The position numbers and the translations under genes are program-made. A stretch of DNA of 64,000 bases. Source: Salvator merianae. Its lineage: Eukaryota > Chordata > Lepidosauria > Squamata > Teiidae. A model generated the notes under the pieces. That model ran no database searches. It saw nothing but the letters and a program-made list of their open reading frames with translations, and was not told the DNA's origin. Where the stretch lies: NCBI GenBank assembly GCA_003586115.2, contig QVOM02000034.1, positions 140,587,846 to 140,651,845 on the forward strand, in the 5' to 3' direction. Positions 1 to 10,560 of the stretch are shown here, in pieces (position 1 is the stretch's first letter; each line of letters starts with the position of its first letter).

Positions 1-262
1 CATTACACCAAGAGTCTTTGGGCAACTGTGCATGCAGTTCCTCCTGTAAAAGACTACTGACATCCAAAGCTGCTAAAGCCACCCTCAACTGATGTGGGAA
101 AGAAGATCAAGTCAAGACAATGTTCTGAATCACGGTATTAAGCCTTACAAGAGAAAGCATTAGCTAAGCAATTTTTGTCACCCTTGATGTATTTCAAAGT
201 AACACACAGTCTAATGGAGTTGATGCAGGAGTTGTGTGGAGTTATAGTGCCTGTAAATTCTT

Positions 263-500
263 TTTTTTTAAATAGAATTTTTATTAAAGGTTTTCCATTC
301 CACTAAATAGTATAAAAAAGGAAAAACAAAGTCAGAATAAGACAAAAGGAAGGAAGGAAGGAAGGAAGGAAGGAAGGAAGGAAGGAAGGAAGGAAGGAAG
401 GAAGGAAGGAAGGAAGGAACTTCCAGTCTTCACATTGACAAATATATCTGAATTTATACCTCCTCTAAATCTTTTAAACAGCTCCATTTCTTGTTTATAT
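263..500 (-). mobile_element. 5'-truncated L1-type 3' end inserted into the gypsy relic
   Basis: A poly-T start (261-269) followed by TTTTTATTAAAGG marks the A-rich 3' end of a LINE read on the minus strand. It is flanked by a 15-bp direct repeat TGCCTGTAAATTCTT at 248-262 and 501-515, the signature of target-primed reverse transcription. The insertion splits the RNase H motif of the surrounding gypsy relic, so it is younger than that relic. Only about 240 bp of element are present. The L1 assignment rests on the A-rich tail and the long duplication; a SINE mobilised by L1 is the alternative. Confidence 0.7.
346..418. repeat. (AAGG)n microsatellite
   Basis: About 18 uninterrupted AAGG units sit inside the small L1-type insertion. 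They were probably seeded by its A-rich sequence. The uninterrupted array implies high length polymorphism. Confidence 0.95.
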
Positions 501-2115
501 TGCCTGTAAATTCTTATGAGCAGTCCAGATCTTGAAGGTTGTTGAGCACCTTCTAAGTATTACTTCTAGCAGGAAAGGCAATATTTGGCACTCAGGATTT
601 GATAGCAGATAATTTTGTTCCACAGGGGTTAATGGGCAGAAGACAAAGGTACAAGGTTTCAGGATCAGATTGGAGTAATGCCCCTTTTTACCACCTCATC
701 ACTGGTGTCACACTGCACCATAAGGGTTGAGTTAGGTCTGGATGTTTTTAAATTGTCTCATGTGAACAGAGAAGATTTTCAAAAGTTGCTTGGCAATCTG
801 TGGTTCACTGAAATTTTGGATTTTTTTTGGAAAATTCTGGAAAATCTGTTTGCCAGATTTAGTGGCTTTTCCACCCTTGAACAGTTTAATAATTGGAGCT
901 GCAATGTCAGCAAAGCCAAAGATAAATTTATGGTAGAAATTGGCAAACTCAAGAAAACTCTGTACCTGCCTACAAGTGCATGGGGGTTCCTAATCCCAGA
1001 TGGCAGCCACCTTGTTGAGGTTTGTCTCAATGCCATGTTTACTGAGATGAAATTCACTTTTGAAGAGTTTGGCACACAGATAAGATCCCTAAGCCTTTCA
1101 AGCACTAAGTGGACATGGGTCACGTGGCTGGACATATGAAATGAAAAAAATCATGAAATCATCCATATAGGTAATCAGAAAGGTCTATGTCTTTATAAGC
1201 ATAGTTGATAAAATTCTAGAAGACTGTGGGCCCGGTGCTGAGACTGAATGGCATGGGGAAATTTTTCAAACTATCTATATCCCATATTAAAATCAGTTTT
1301 CCACTAATCCCTTTCCTGTATCTGGATTCTATGGTAGGCTTTATGTAAATCTAGTTTAGCAAACACCTTGGCTTACCCAGGTCTATCTTGGAGATCACCA
1401 ATGAGTGGCAAAGGGCAGTAATTCTTGTCCAGTGCTCGGTAATCAGTGCAAAACTGGAATTCATTTTTTGCTTAACAGACAATACTGGAGATACCACTGG
1501 AGAAAAGGAGGGGTGAATAAAGTTGCACACCAAGTTCTTATCTAAGAATTCCTTCAGTGCTTTCAGTTCAAGCTCAGACATAGAATAGAAATGGCCCACA
1601 GACAGCTCCACGTCTAGGGGTAATTCAATCACACAGTCAAATGGGTGGTGAGGAGAAGAGCATCAACCTCTACCTCCTCAAATACATCAATAAAGTTCTC
1701 ATACTCTGCAGGCAGTTGGTGGGAGGAGTGTTCATGCACAGTAGCACGGAGCTATTTCCTGCTGTCACTGACAAAGGAAATGTCTAGGACTGCCCCAGTG
1801 AACTCTCTGTGATAACAATGAAACACAAATTTATCAGAATTGAATCTAATCACCCACTTACTCCAGAAATTAGACAGATCATGGTACCTAAACCAGTCTA
1901 TTCAGGGCAAAGTGGTGTAGTAAGAGGTGTGGACCAATAGAAGCTGCAAGCCCTCTTTACATGCCTTCAGTGGAATACTCTGGTGCATGACAAATATAAT
2001 TGGGTCGGGAAGTTCCACAGTGGGGAAGTTAAATGGATTTAAAATTAAAGTATCATGCTTTTACTAGCCCTACTATCGACCAAAGATTTACTTCAAACTC
2101 ACCTGAACCTGCAGT

Positions 2116-2237
2116 GGGAACCTGACACATTTCAAAGTGTTCTTTTGAGAATCTGAGAGGATGAGGATGAGACAGTGGGACTTCTTTGATGTACATTCAA
2201 ATTCTCAAAGGAACACTTTGAAATGTGTCAGGTTCCC
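2116..2237. repeat. 37-bp inverted repeat with 48-bp spacer
   Basis: Arms 2116-2152 and 2201-2237 are complementary at 36 of 37 positions (GGGAACCTGACACATTTC at the outer end of the left arm). The spacer holds ATGAGGATGAGACAG. It lies inside the gypsy gag/protease region, where such a foldback is not expected. It may be a local inverted duplication or a small inserted foldback element. Confidence 0.8.
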
Positions 2238-3194
2238 ATCAAAGGAGCCAGATAACTTGGTATTGGCCTTAGGAGGGAGTCAGTCTTGCTGGGCCATGAG
2301 TTACTATGGGGCAAATGGTGGATGGTACTTCAGGTACAGACAGTATAGCACCCACTGAACCTATGCTGGCCATAATAATATTTTATAATGCTCCCAGTTG
2401 CTTGCTGAAAATGGTGCCTTGAGATGCTCTATACTGAACCCATGTTTGGGTGACCCGCCTGCCCCCCCAAATCTTCCTGATAAATTTTTCAATGGGTGAC
2501 TTGAAAAGTGCAGTTGAGGTCTGTGGGATGATGTGGATGTACCCCTGCAGTCCTGACAGCAAACAGATAGTCCATTACATGAGATTGTTGCATGGTCTGT
2601 GCATATAACTGCTGCATGATTTGAAGTTATGGGTCCGAGACTTCACAAACACCCTCTCCTCCAGCATTTCCACTCCATACAGGTTACCCAACTCCGGTAC
2701 CAATCCCGGAGCTTGACGCTATACCTGTGGAGCCTCACTGGATGTGGCATAATGTCTGGTTGGTGAGTGGCTTCACTGATGTCAGGGTTTCAGATTGTTT
2801 AGATACTTGTTCCACCAGCTTAATCCACAGACTAGGAGCTTGCTTGACTTGGATCTGCCCTTGCAAGGTAGGGGCTAACTATGAGTGACTAGGCCTGGCC
2901 AGTGGTATTTTAGGAATCACACCCAAAGCAGGACTAGCACTTTCCATCACAGGACTTCAGATTGAGTTGTTCCCTCAACTCTGGAGGTTTCTAGGAACAA
3001 GGACTGCACTCTGGGGTCAGTTGCAGTAGTTTCAAGGTGCTTGCACTACTGGTTGGGCGGGGTGCAGAGGTTCCAAGATATGCTGGTCAAAACGTGATGC
3101 TTCTACTCTGCAAGTGGTATGATAGACTAGGTGCATGGATGACTCTGCCGGTTGTGATGCTCTCTAGTTGACACAGGTCAGCCTGATAACCGAT

Positions 3195-4966
3195 TTTGGG
3201 TCCAGGAGGAGACTTCAGGCAGGGAGTCAGAAGAATTAAATCAGGTAGAGGTAACCAAGGAGGCGGTTCTTGCATGTCTTAACAAATTAAATGCTAACAA
3301 ATCACCAGAACCAGACGGCATTCATCCAAGAGTTCTTAAAGAACTCAAATGTGAAATTGCTGAGCTTCTAGTAAAATATATATAATCTTTCCCTAAAATC
3401 AGGCTCTGTGCCTGAAGACTGGAGGGTAGCAAATGCTTCGCCGATCTTCAAAAATGGATCCGGGGTGATCAAGGAAATTACTGACCAGACAGCTTTACAC
3501 CAATTCCAGGTAAAGTGATGGAAACCATAATTAAGGATAAAATTACTAAACCCATAGAGGAGGAAGCACTGCTGAAAGAAAATCAGCACAGTTTCTGCAG
3601 AGGTAAATCATGCCTTACAAACTTGTTAGAATTCTTTGAAAATGTTAATAAACATGTGGATAAAGATGACCCAGTTGGTATTGTCTATCTGGACTTTCAG
3701 AAGGCTTTTGACAAAGTCCCTCATCAAAGATTCCTGAATGAACCCAGTAGCCATGGGATAAGAGGCCAGGTCCTGTCCTGGATTGGTAACTGGCTAAAGG
3801 CCAGGAAACAGAGAGTAGTAAGAAATGGCCAGTTCTCAGAGTAGAAAGAGGTGAGAAGTGAGGTCCTCCAAAGTTCAGCATCGGGACCTGTGCTTTTTAA
3901 TTTATTCATAAATGATCTAGAAGTAGAGTAACTAGTGAGATAGCAAAGTTTGTTGATGACACTAAATTGTTCAATGCAGTAAAAACTGAAAGAACTTGTA
4001 AAGAGCTCAAGAGGGATCTCTTGACATTGGGTGAGTGGTCAAAGAAGTGACAAATTCTCTTCATTCTTAGAAAATGCAAAGTAATGCAGATCAGGGCAAA
4101 GAACCCTAATTACACCTATAAACTGATGGGTGCCAAACTTTCTGCGACAGACCAGGAAAAGGATCTTGGGGTTCTGGTAGACAGCTTAATGAAGGTATTG
4201 ACCCAGTGTGCAGCAGCAGTGAAAAAAGCAAATTCAATGCTAGGAGTAATTAGAAAGGGAACAGAAAATAAGTTAGCCAGTGTCATTGTGCCTCTTTATA
4301 AATCTATGGTGAGACCACACTTAGAATATTGTGTACAATTCTGGTCACCTCATCTCAGAAAGGATATTGTGGAGCTAGAGAAGGTGCAGGAAAGGGCAAC
4401 CAGAATGATCAAAGGGCTGGAACACCTTCCTTACAAAATCAGGCTGCAACATTTTGGCCTCTTTAGTCTAGAAAAACGGTGTTTAAGAGGAGAACTGACT
4501 GAAGTATATAAAATCATGCACGGTATGGAAAAGGTGAGTAGCGAAAAATTATTTTCTCTATCTCACCACACTAGGACCAGGGGGCACTCTATGAAGCTGA
4601 GGGGTAGGAGAGTTAGGACTGACAAGGGGAATTATTTTTTCACCCAGAGGGTCATTGGTCTTTGGAATTTATTACCGGAAGAGGTGGTGACGGCCTGGAT
4701 AGGTTTAAGAAAAGACTGGACAGATTCATGGAGGTCAGGTATATCAATGGCTACTACAATGGATGCCTAGGTACTGCCTCCAGGGTGGAGAGACAGACAG
4801 GATGCCTCTATAGGCCATTTGTAGGAAGTCAGGAGCAGGTGAAGTTTTACTTTTTTATTCTGCTTGAGAATGCCCAGAAGCATTGGTGGGCCACTGTGTG
4901 AAACAGGATGCTGGACTAGATGGGCTATGGCCTGATCCAGAAGGGTCCTCTTATGTTCTTAGAAAA
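3195..4966 (+). mobile_element. CR1/L3-like LINE, 5'-truncated, degenerate ORF2
   Basis: Plus-strand frames give non-LTR reverse transcriptase in order. An amino block (KSPEPDGIHPRVLKEL) lies near 3300-3345. Then 3515-3844 carries the GKSCLTNLLEF and VYLDFQKAFDKVPHQ motifs. The active-site region near 3945 is broken by a frameshift. The C-terminal region at 4084-4770 contains [22 protein letters not shown] and WNLLPEEVV. The 3' end is the block GCTGGACTAGATGGGC ... TCTTATGTTCTTA near 4905-4966. Several stops and frameshifts make it a pseudo-element, and the endonuclease part is missing. The tail differs from the ATTCTATGA tail of the CR1 copies at 19434 and 34880, so it is a different CR1-clade family. 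Confidence 0.85.
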
Positions 4967-6160
4967 GCAATCTTCAAACCCCCTTTCTTAGAAACCCCCT
5001 TTCTAAGAAAAGGTGCCTCTAGGAAAATAAGAGGTGCTCTAGAGGCCATCATGGTTTCTTTCCCTTCCCATGAGAAGATGTTTTCTTAAGTTTTTTCTGT
5101 TCCTGAAGGGAGAGTACTATCACTGTGAGGCACAGACAATCTGCAGTTTTTCATGTGAAGCAGGAGAGAAGCTAAGACCTTAAGGCTCATCATCACTTTT
5201 TTCTTTTTCTTGATCAGACTGATCAAGTGAAAAACTGCACAGGGTCCTAATGCATTTGCTATTATATTTATACAACTGTTAAAAATGGAAGATCTCTGTA
5301 CTCTTTCATCTGTACAACCTTTTTCACCTATGCTTAGATTTTAACTGTCCTTCAGTTCAGAAGGATTTAAAAAAAAGATATTGAAGAACTAAGAAGACCT
5401 GTGTTCAGAGACTGCATAATAACTAATTTTTATTACTATGTTCACTATGTATAGAATATCTAAAAGAGCAGAGTAGTGTTGTTTCTCATTTAAAACATGG
5501 GTTAGCTGTTATTGTCCTGTTTGTCAGGCTTCCACCTTTCAATATCCTCTTTCCCTCTTACTCTCTTCAAAAGGAAAAAAAAAAAACAGTTGCAGTGCTG
5601 GAGTGAATATCTTAGGCTAGGGCCTAAGTCACACTTATGCACTGTTGCATGTGGCAATCATGTGCAGTCTGGGCACGTTTAGCTTTTTCTGAGGTTATTC
5701 CTGGAGGCACTGTTGAAACTTCCTTCACAGGAATTTACTTTCTGCAAAATATGTATTAAGAGTGCTCTTGGATAAGTGTGATTAGGCTGAAAGGTGTGAC
5801 CAAAGTCTGCCCAGGAATTTTTATGCCCCCTCCATTCACACAGATGATAGATATATGACTTGCTGTGAAAGCCAAGCTCCCCCCAACTCTGTTCCTGCAC
5901 CTGATTTTGCCATGTGCCCTTCAGATAACAGAAAAAAAATGTACCGGATCTCAATTTTTCTGTATTTAAATTAACCAAAAATAAACAAACTCATTCATGA
6001 CAAGATTGCAACATGATGTTCAAGCAAAAATCAAAGGGCATTTTTTTCAATGAATCACTCTTGCACTGACAATACCCTATAATTAAAAGAATTTTCATAA
6101 GATTTTTTAAAGTGTGAACTAATGCTAGAAACTAATTAAAATCAGAGCTGTTATCTTTAA
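4967..6160. other. No recognisable gene or repeat
   Basis: AT-rich sequence with short A/T runs (for example A12 at about 5575). The open frame on the minus strand at 5978-5679 (99 codons) shows no recognisable domain and is treated as chance. Confidence 0.5.
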
Positions 6161-6300
6161 GGTTTCAGGGTGCGTTACAACAGCAAAAACAAAATTGAAA
6201 TGAACCCACTAAAACTATAGCAGTGCCTGAAAGTTGGGAGGGGAAGCTATTTCCTTAGCCAAAGGCCAGAGTAAATAGGCTGGTTGGTTAAGTTCAGTTA
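6160..6300 (-). mobile_element. L2-type LINE 3' fragment
   Basis: The wording CAGGGTGCGTTACAACAGC ... AAAGTTGGGAGGGGAAGC ... AGCCAAAGGCC parallels the 3' portion of the minus-strand L2-type LINE at 35303-36299 (GGGTGGGTTACAACAATT, AAAGTAGGGAGAGAAAGC). It is short and truncated at both ends. Confidence 0.65.
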
Positions 6301-6449
6301 TGGAATTTAGTTTATGTAATATCCTTGTCTAGGACTAGTTAGGTTTTGAATCAACTATATTTATTTATTTGCTTATTAGGCTTATAATACTATGGATTTC
6401 AAACAACTGTGGTTAACAGTAAGAGGAAACAGAAACAAGCAATAATTAA

Positions 6450-6604
6450 AAGTTTTGCCTTTATATTCTGCTTGAGGTGAAGGTTTTGCCTTTATATTCT
6501 GCTTGAGAATGCCCAGAAGAAATTGGTGGGCCATCCTGTGAGAAATGATGCTGGACTAGATGGGCTGCGGTCTGATCCAGCAGGGCTTATGTTCCTATAT
6601 AAAA
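6450..6604 (+). mobile_element. CR1/L3-like LINE 3' end, partly duplicated
   Basis: The block TATTCTGCTTGAGAATGCCC ... GCTGGACTAGATGGGC ... CAGGGCTTATGTTCC repeats the 3' end of the LINE ending at 4966. The short piece TTTTGCCTTTATATTCTGCT occurs twice in a row (about 6453 and 6483), a small tandem duplication at the 5' truncation point. Confidence 0.8.
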
Positions 6605-6752
6605 ATAGACAGAATTTATCAGGGTCACCTTATTAAACTGTTGCAAAGATATGATGAAGAAATTTGTAGACGTTTTCTTTCCATGACATTGGCGAGGAAG
6701 CTGACAGGATCTCAGTTGGAAGAGAGGCTCCTGGCCTTGTTCCTGATACAAA

Positions 6753-7432
6753 GGGCCTGTTCGCACTTGTAACTAGCAAGCATCAAGGATGCTTGCTAGA
6801 CAAGTGCATTCGCACAGGCAGACGGATGTAGCGACCGGCAGCGGACTTGATCCGCTGCCGATCGTTACTAGCGCCCGGACAAGAAAAAAGGTGTCCGAAT
6901 CCTCACCCGAAGCTCAAAGTGAGCTTCAGGTGAGGATTCATTCGCACTCACCTTCTTGTCCATGGCGGCGGCCATCTTCTGGGCGATCAGCCCGCCCATC
7001 ATGCATTGCATAATCATGTGATCACGCAATGCATGATGGACAATGGAGTCTACCCCTTCGCGCGGGCCCGAATAGGCCAGTACGAGGCCCCAATCGAGCC
7101 CACGCTGCCGCGATCGGCCAGGGATGCCGGACAAGGCCGCATTGCGCCCCATCCGGCGTTCTGGTGCCCGATCGTGGGCGCGAATGGCGGTCGCCGTGGC
7201 AGTGGCCTACAAAGCGTCAGGCCTACAAAGCGTCAGGCTGCTGCCATGGCGACCGGGAGGCCCACGCGGTGCGCCAGGATGACGTCATCACCGCGCGGGC
7301 CTCCCGGTCGCCATGGCGACCATCAGGGATGGATAATGGTGTTCGCACTGGCGAACGCCATAATCCAGCTTTGGGTCTGTTTTCAGGCCCCATAGTGCAG
7401 CCCATTCTAGCATGGAAAGTGCGAACAGGCCC
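6753..7432. mobile_element. CpG-rich non-autonomous DNA element built of six tandem hairpins
   Basis: The ends are inverted repeats GGGCCTGTTCGCACTT and AAGTGCGAACAGGCCC. Between them lie successive stem-loops: 6773-6799 (12-bp arms, loop AAG), 6836-6860 (10-bp arms), 6896-6944 (about 20-bp arms, loop AAG), 6996-7039 (14-bp arms), 7243-7317 (29-bp arms, one mismatch, loop holding TGACGTCA at 7280-7287) and 7331-7366 (16-bp arms, two mismatches). No transposase is encoded; overlapping open frames here result from GC content. Flanking triplets are AAA and AAG, so no exact target duplication. A second copy is at 41054-41783. Superfamily unknown; 3-bp duplications at relatives allow PIF/Harbinger-like or another 3-bp-TSD family. 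Confidence 0.85.
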
Positions 7433-8138
7433 AAGGGCCAAGAAAGTTTAAACTAAAGAAGCAGCTAAGCACATTTGAACTAAACTGCTTTGAATAAATC
7501 ATTTATTTGTCCAAGATCTTAGAACAGAAATAACTAAAATGTTTTTCTACATCATTAGTGGCTGTAAGAACAAAGTCAGCAATGCTCATCACACCCACCA
7601 GTTCAAAACCAAATGTACTCTCTCTCCTGTCAGTAGGAACAATTCACAAATTGCGACTTGTATAGCAAGGAGGGTAAGACAAAACAGCAGTTGGAAGTCT
7701 TGTTTTTATATGCACAAAGTGTGGTCTACTATGTACTCAGGCAGGTAGAAGTGAAGCTTCAAACCATTGGTTTGTGGCTTCTATCACATATTCTACTCCA
7801 TCTCTGCCCTGCACTTGTGCTACAACCTAGAATAGCTAAATTCCCAGTTTATAATCCACTAAATTTAGTGTGATTAAGTGTCCTGTGGGATAGAATTCCA
7901 ATCTTCTGTGTTTCATCAACCATTAGTTCTGCCTTCTCTAATCTTTGATTCTGTATATTGTTAAGTGCTCCCATATCATTAATCCTGCTAAGTACTTGTT
8001 GCTACTGACTTATATTTAATGTGACTTATATTTAATCTACTATATTACTCTTGTAAAAATCTCACCAGTTATGGGATTTTTCTAGTTTGTGCAAAGTAGC
8101 TACTTCCTTGAATAACTAGTTCCTTCCACTGAGTGATC
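7433..8138. other. No recognisable gene or repeat
   Basis: AT-rich single-copy-looking sequence between two hairpin elements. Open frames at 7539-7748 and 7658-7873 have no recognisable domain. Confidence 0.45.
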
Positions 8139-8141
8139 TTA

Positions 8142-8563
8142 GGGCATTTTCACACTTTCCACCATAGAACAGAATAATTATCCTGTTCTACGGTGAAACA
8201 GACCTTGCAGCGAAGTGACTATACACATTGGAAGGCCGTGCAAAAGACTGGCAGCAGGATACCAGCATTTGCAGTGCAAATGCTGGCTTCCTGCACCATG
8301 ACAGTTACCATGGCAACCAAAAATGCCATATGATGGCACAGGTGTGACACTTCGTTTGCACCCTTTAGTGGGTGCAAATGCAGTGTACCTGGAGCAGTCC
8401 AGCTGCTCCCAGTACAGCTATGGAACACGATTTTGTGCACCACAGCAGGTAGTGATTGGGAACAGCTGTAGTCTGCTCCTGATTGCCAGGGCCTCTCCAA
8501 AATGCAGAAGCACTGCACTAGTGAATGTCCCTGACACCCCTAGTGTCAAGTGCGAAAAGACCC
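8142..8563. mobile_element. Hairpin-type non-autonomous DNA element (422 bp) with TTA duplication
   Basis: Ends GGGCATTTTCACACTT and AAGTGCGAAAAGACCC are inverted repeats. The triplet TTA flanks both sides (8139-8141 and 8564-8566). An internal foldback around 8253-8290 (CCAGCATTTGCAGTGCAAATGCTGG) and a left subterminal hairpin (CACCATAGAACAG ... CTGTTCTACGGTG) resemble those at 12792-13297. No coding capacity is visible. Confidence 0.75.
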
Positions 8564-8566
8564 TTA

Positions 8567-9435
8567 CTGTGATGAAGTATTTCCTAATATTCAACCAGAA
8601 TCTGCCCTCTTGTAAACAGCTTATTCTTCTCAAGGTTTATGCAAGAGGTGTACAGAACACTGAACTAAATGTCCAAACCAACTTATAACTTCTGCATTGG
8701 AGCTGAAGTTTGTTGCCTCTGCACACAGACGCCTTCTTCACCTCCCCAAGCTAGCTTTCACATCAGGCAACGGCATCATTGTACGGCAGAATATTCAGGG
8801 GCCTGTCAGAGCTTTCTCTGGTTCATGCTGGTGCCCTAAAGGCCAACAAAAATACTTTTGGCTTTTAGGGAACCTGAACAGGCTGGAAAAAGCCCTAACA
8901 GACTCCGAAATATGTCACCATTAAATCATTGTGTGAAGCCCCAGTGCTTGTCCCTGAGACTCCAAGAAGGCAAGGAAGGAACTGAAGAAGAAGCAGGTGT
9001 GCTCTTAGCTCAAAGGCAAGTTGGTTAACAAACTCTAGCCCTTGTGTGTGTATGCAACACTATTTTGGAATGCTGAGAGAAACATTTTGCATGCCTCTAC
9101 TTCCCAGTCCTTGAATATACTTGCTGCAGTTTCCTGAACCTGTTCCAATTTCTGTGAATCCATCTTAAGTGAAGCATACAACTATTACTTCGAGTGCTTT
9201 AAGTCTACTCATATTCAAATTGTGATTGTCAAAATTTCCAACATCCTTTTTGTTGCTAAGACATGTATTCCCCACCTTGTACCTGCATGCTTGATTTTGT
9301 CTTCAGCACTCTGCCCTTGACTATGTTAGATATCACTCCGGTGCTCCAGTATGAACTAGAAATCTAAACAAAATAGAGCCCACTGAGTCATTATGCTTGG
9401 CTGACAGCGTGACTGGAGTGTGTAGAATAAAAATG
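8567..9435. other. No recognisable gene
   Basis: Nothing recognisable on either strand. It lies in the presumed intron 1 of the FAM78-type gene. Confidence 0.4.
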
Positions 9436-9436
9436 T

Positions 9437-9490
9437 AAGAAAAGCTCTGCTGGGTTAGACCAAATGTACATCCAATCCAGCAAGGCAGGG
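9437..9490 (-). mobile_element. CR1/L3-like LINE 3'-end fragment, antisense
   Basis: AGAAAAGCTCTGCTGGGTTA ... CATCCAATCCAGCA is the reverse complement of the LINE 3' end seen at 4905-4966 and 6545-6600. It is a very short fragment. Confidence 0.6.
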
Positions 9491-9973
9491 AGTATGGTTG
9501 GGTTGCCCATGGGATTGCCCAGAACTGTCAGGAAACTGCAGCTGACTGCTTGGAGTGGAGATAGTTTATTTGGAAGAGGTAGGCATAGAGGATGAGCAGG
9601 AACAATAATCCATCCAGGACTGCCAAGAAATCTGGTCTGGTGGCATCTTGGGTACTCAGATCTGAAACAGGAGAGTGTATTGGACCATCCACCAGGGCAG
9701 GGGACCAGGTCATGGTCATGGTCATGCCCCTCTCTAAAGCATCTACAGACATACTGTCCCCTACTATCTATTTATGCTGTCATAAACGGCATGAGACCCT
9801 TTCTGCAGGTACTATAATCCCCACTTTGTTCTCTGTTCCAGAGGAAGCTGCCTCCTTGAAAATTAATTGGTTACTATGGAGATCGGACAGCCGCCTTTCC
9901 CAGGTAAGCAACACTCATCCCCCACCAGGGCAGAGCGATATCCATTCCCGCTCCTTGCTGCCTAACCACTTAC
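9491..9973. other. FAM78-type gene intron 1, proximal part
   Basis: The sequence lies just downstream (minus strand) of the exon 1 donor. The plus-strand open frame 9592-9981 (129 codons) has no recognisable domain and partly overlaps the antisense of the FAM78 exon. No repeat was recognised. Confidence 0.4.
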
Positions 9974-10236
9974 ATGCCTAGGTCGCTGTAGATATTGTAG
10001 AACTCCATGTGGTTACAGGCTTGGATCCAGCCCACCACCCAAGTGTGACGGCGAGGAATGGGAGGCATGAGGACACGGGCTGCAGCTCGGAAGTAAGGCG
10101 TTCGGTACCGCAGCACGATGGGCGATGTCTCCTCAATGGCTGTAGCACCCGGTTCAATAGAGGCGGAGACGTCATACACCACAATATTCTCCCTCCGAAC
10201 GCGCGCCTTGCACGCCACGCTCTGCAGACAGCCCAT
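9974..10236 (-). CDS. FAM78 family protein, first coding exon
   Basis: The minus-strand frame starts with ATG at 10236 in a good context (G at -3, G at +4) and encodes 87 codons plus two bases. The peptide begins MGCLQSVACKARVRRENIVV, has an IEETSPIVLRYRTPYF block, and ends ...WVVGWIQACNHMEFYNIYSDLG. This matches the conserved amino half of FAM78A/FAM78B, proteins of unknown function; the wording looks nearer FAM78B. The exon ends in a consensus donor (AT|GTAAGT, GT at 9973-9972), splitting the next Met codon after two bases. The Met-Gly-Cys start could be acylated (inference). The rest of the protein should be one exon further left, and nothing matching is found in 1-9970. An intact donor and CpG promoter argue against a retrocopy. 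Confidence 0.85.
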
Positions 10237-10560
10237 GGCCAGGCGGGGCCTGCCCCCCTAGCCCCCTCGATCGGGCCTCCGCATCTGGCTGGGCCCAGGA
10301 CCAGATGGCGCACGGTCACCAGCCAGCCTCCGGCTCATTTCAGCATCCAGTAGTGACACAGAACTGATGGGGAGCCGCCAACACGCCCGGCACTTACTTC
10401 GCTTCCTTCCTTCCGCCCTTCTTCCTTCCGCCCTTCCTTTCTTCCTAAGGCAGCCGCCGCCGCTGCAAGCAATGCAAGCTGGGACAGCGGGTAGGGGATT
10501 TGAGCCGCACGTCTCTGCGTGCGTGTGTCCGTGAACCGGGGAACACTGGCTTGCTGCTGT
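10237..10560 (-). promoter_or_regulatory. CpG-rich promoter and 5'UTR of the FAM78-type gene
   Basis: From about 10040 to 10560 CpG density is far above the surrounding AT-rich sequence and spans exon 1 and its upstream side. Several ETS-like CTTCCG/CTTCCTTCCG motifs stand at 10400-10440 and there is no obvious TATA box. That is the layout of a CpG-island promoter firing leftward. The transcription start cannot be placed from sequence. Confidence 0.6.

Larger units (their letters stand above)
1..2830 (-). mobile_element. Ty3/gypsy retrotransposon relic (gag-pol, decayed)
   Basis: Read on the minus strand from about 2830 down to 1, broken frames give gypsy proteins in canonical order. A gag-like start lies near 2780-2460. 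The reverse transcriptase amino end with an ELKALKEFLDKNL block lies at 1632-1351. The later RT segment with HVTHVHLVLERLRDL lies at 1135-1070, and the RT/RNase H connection (FANFY-like) near 950-850. RNase H follows with a W-T-x-H-K-N-L motif near 520-500 and, past an L1 insertion, a G-D-K-N-C-L-A-N-A match near 200. Many stops and frameshifts mean it is dead. It runs off the left edge, so integrase and the 3' LTR are not seen. Family-level assignment is confident; the clade (probably chromovirus-like) is inferred. Confidence 0.75.

Noticed and set aside
6753..7432. CpG island or gene promoter
   Set aside because: CpG density is explained by the mobile element, repeated at 41054-41783 with no adjacent gene start.
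6789..7451. Several overlapping 70-140-codon open frames on both strands in a GC-rich block
   Set aside because: They lie wholly inside the multi-hairpin element and arise from GC-rich inverted repeats with few stops; no domain and no conservation between the two copies' frames.
9592..9981. 129-codon plus-strand frame as a gene
   Set aside because: No domain recognised; it partly overlaps the antisense of the FAM78 exon and adjoining intron.
10009..10353. 114-codon plus-strand frame antisense to FAM78
   Set aside because: A shadow of the conserved minus-strand exon in GC-rich sequence.
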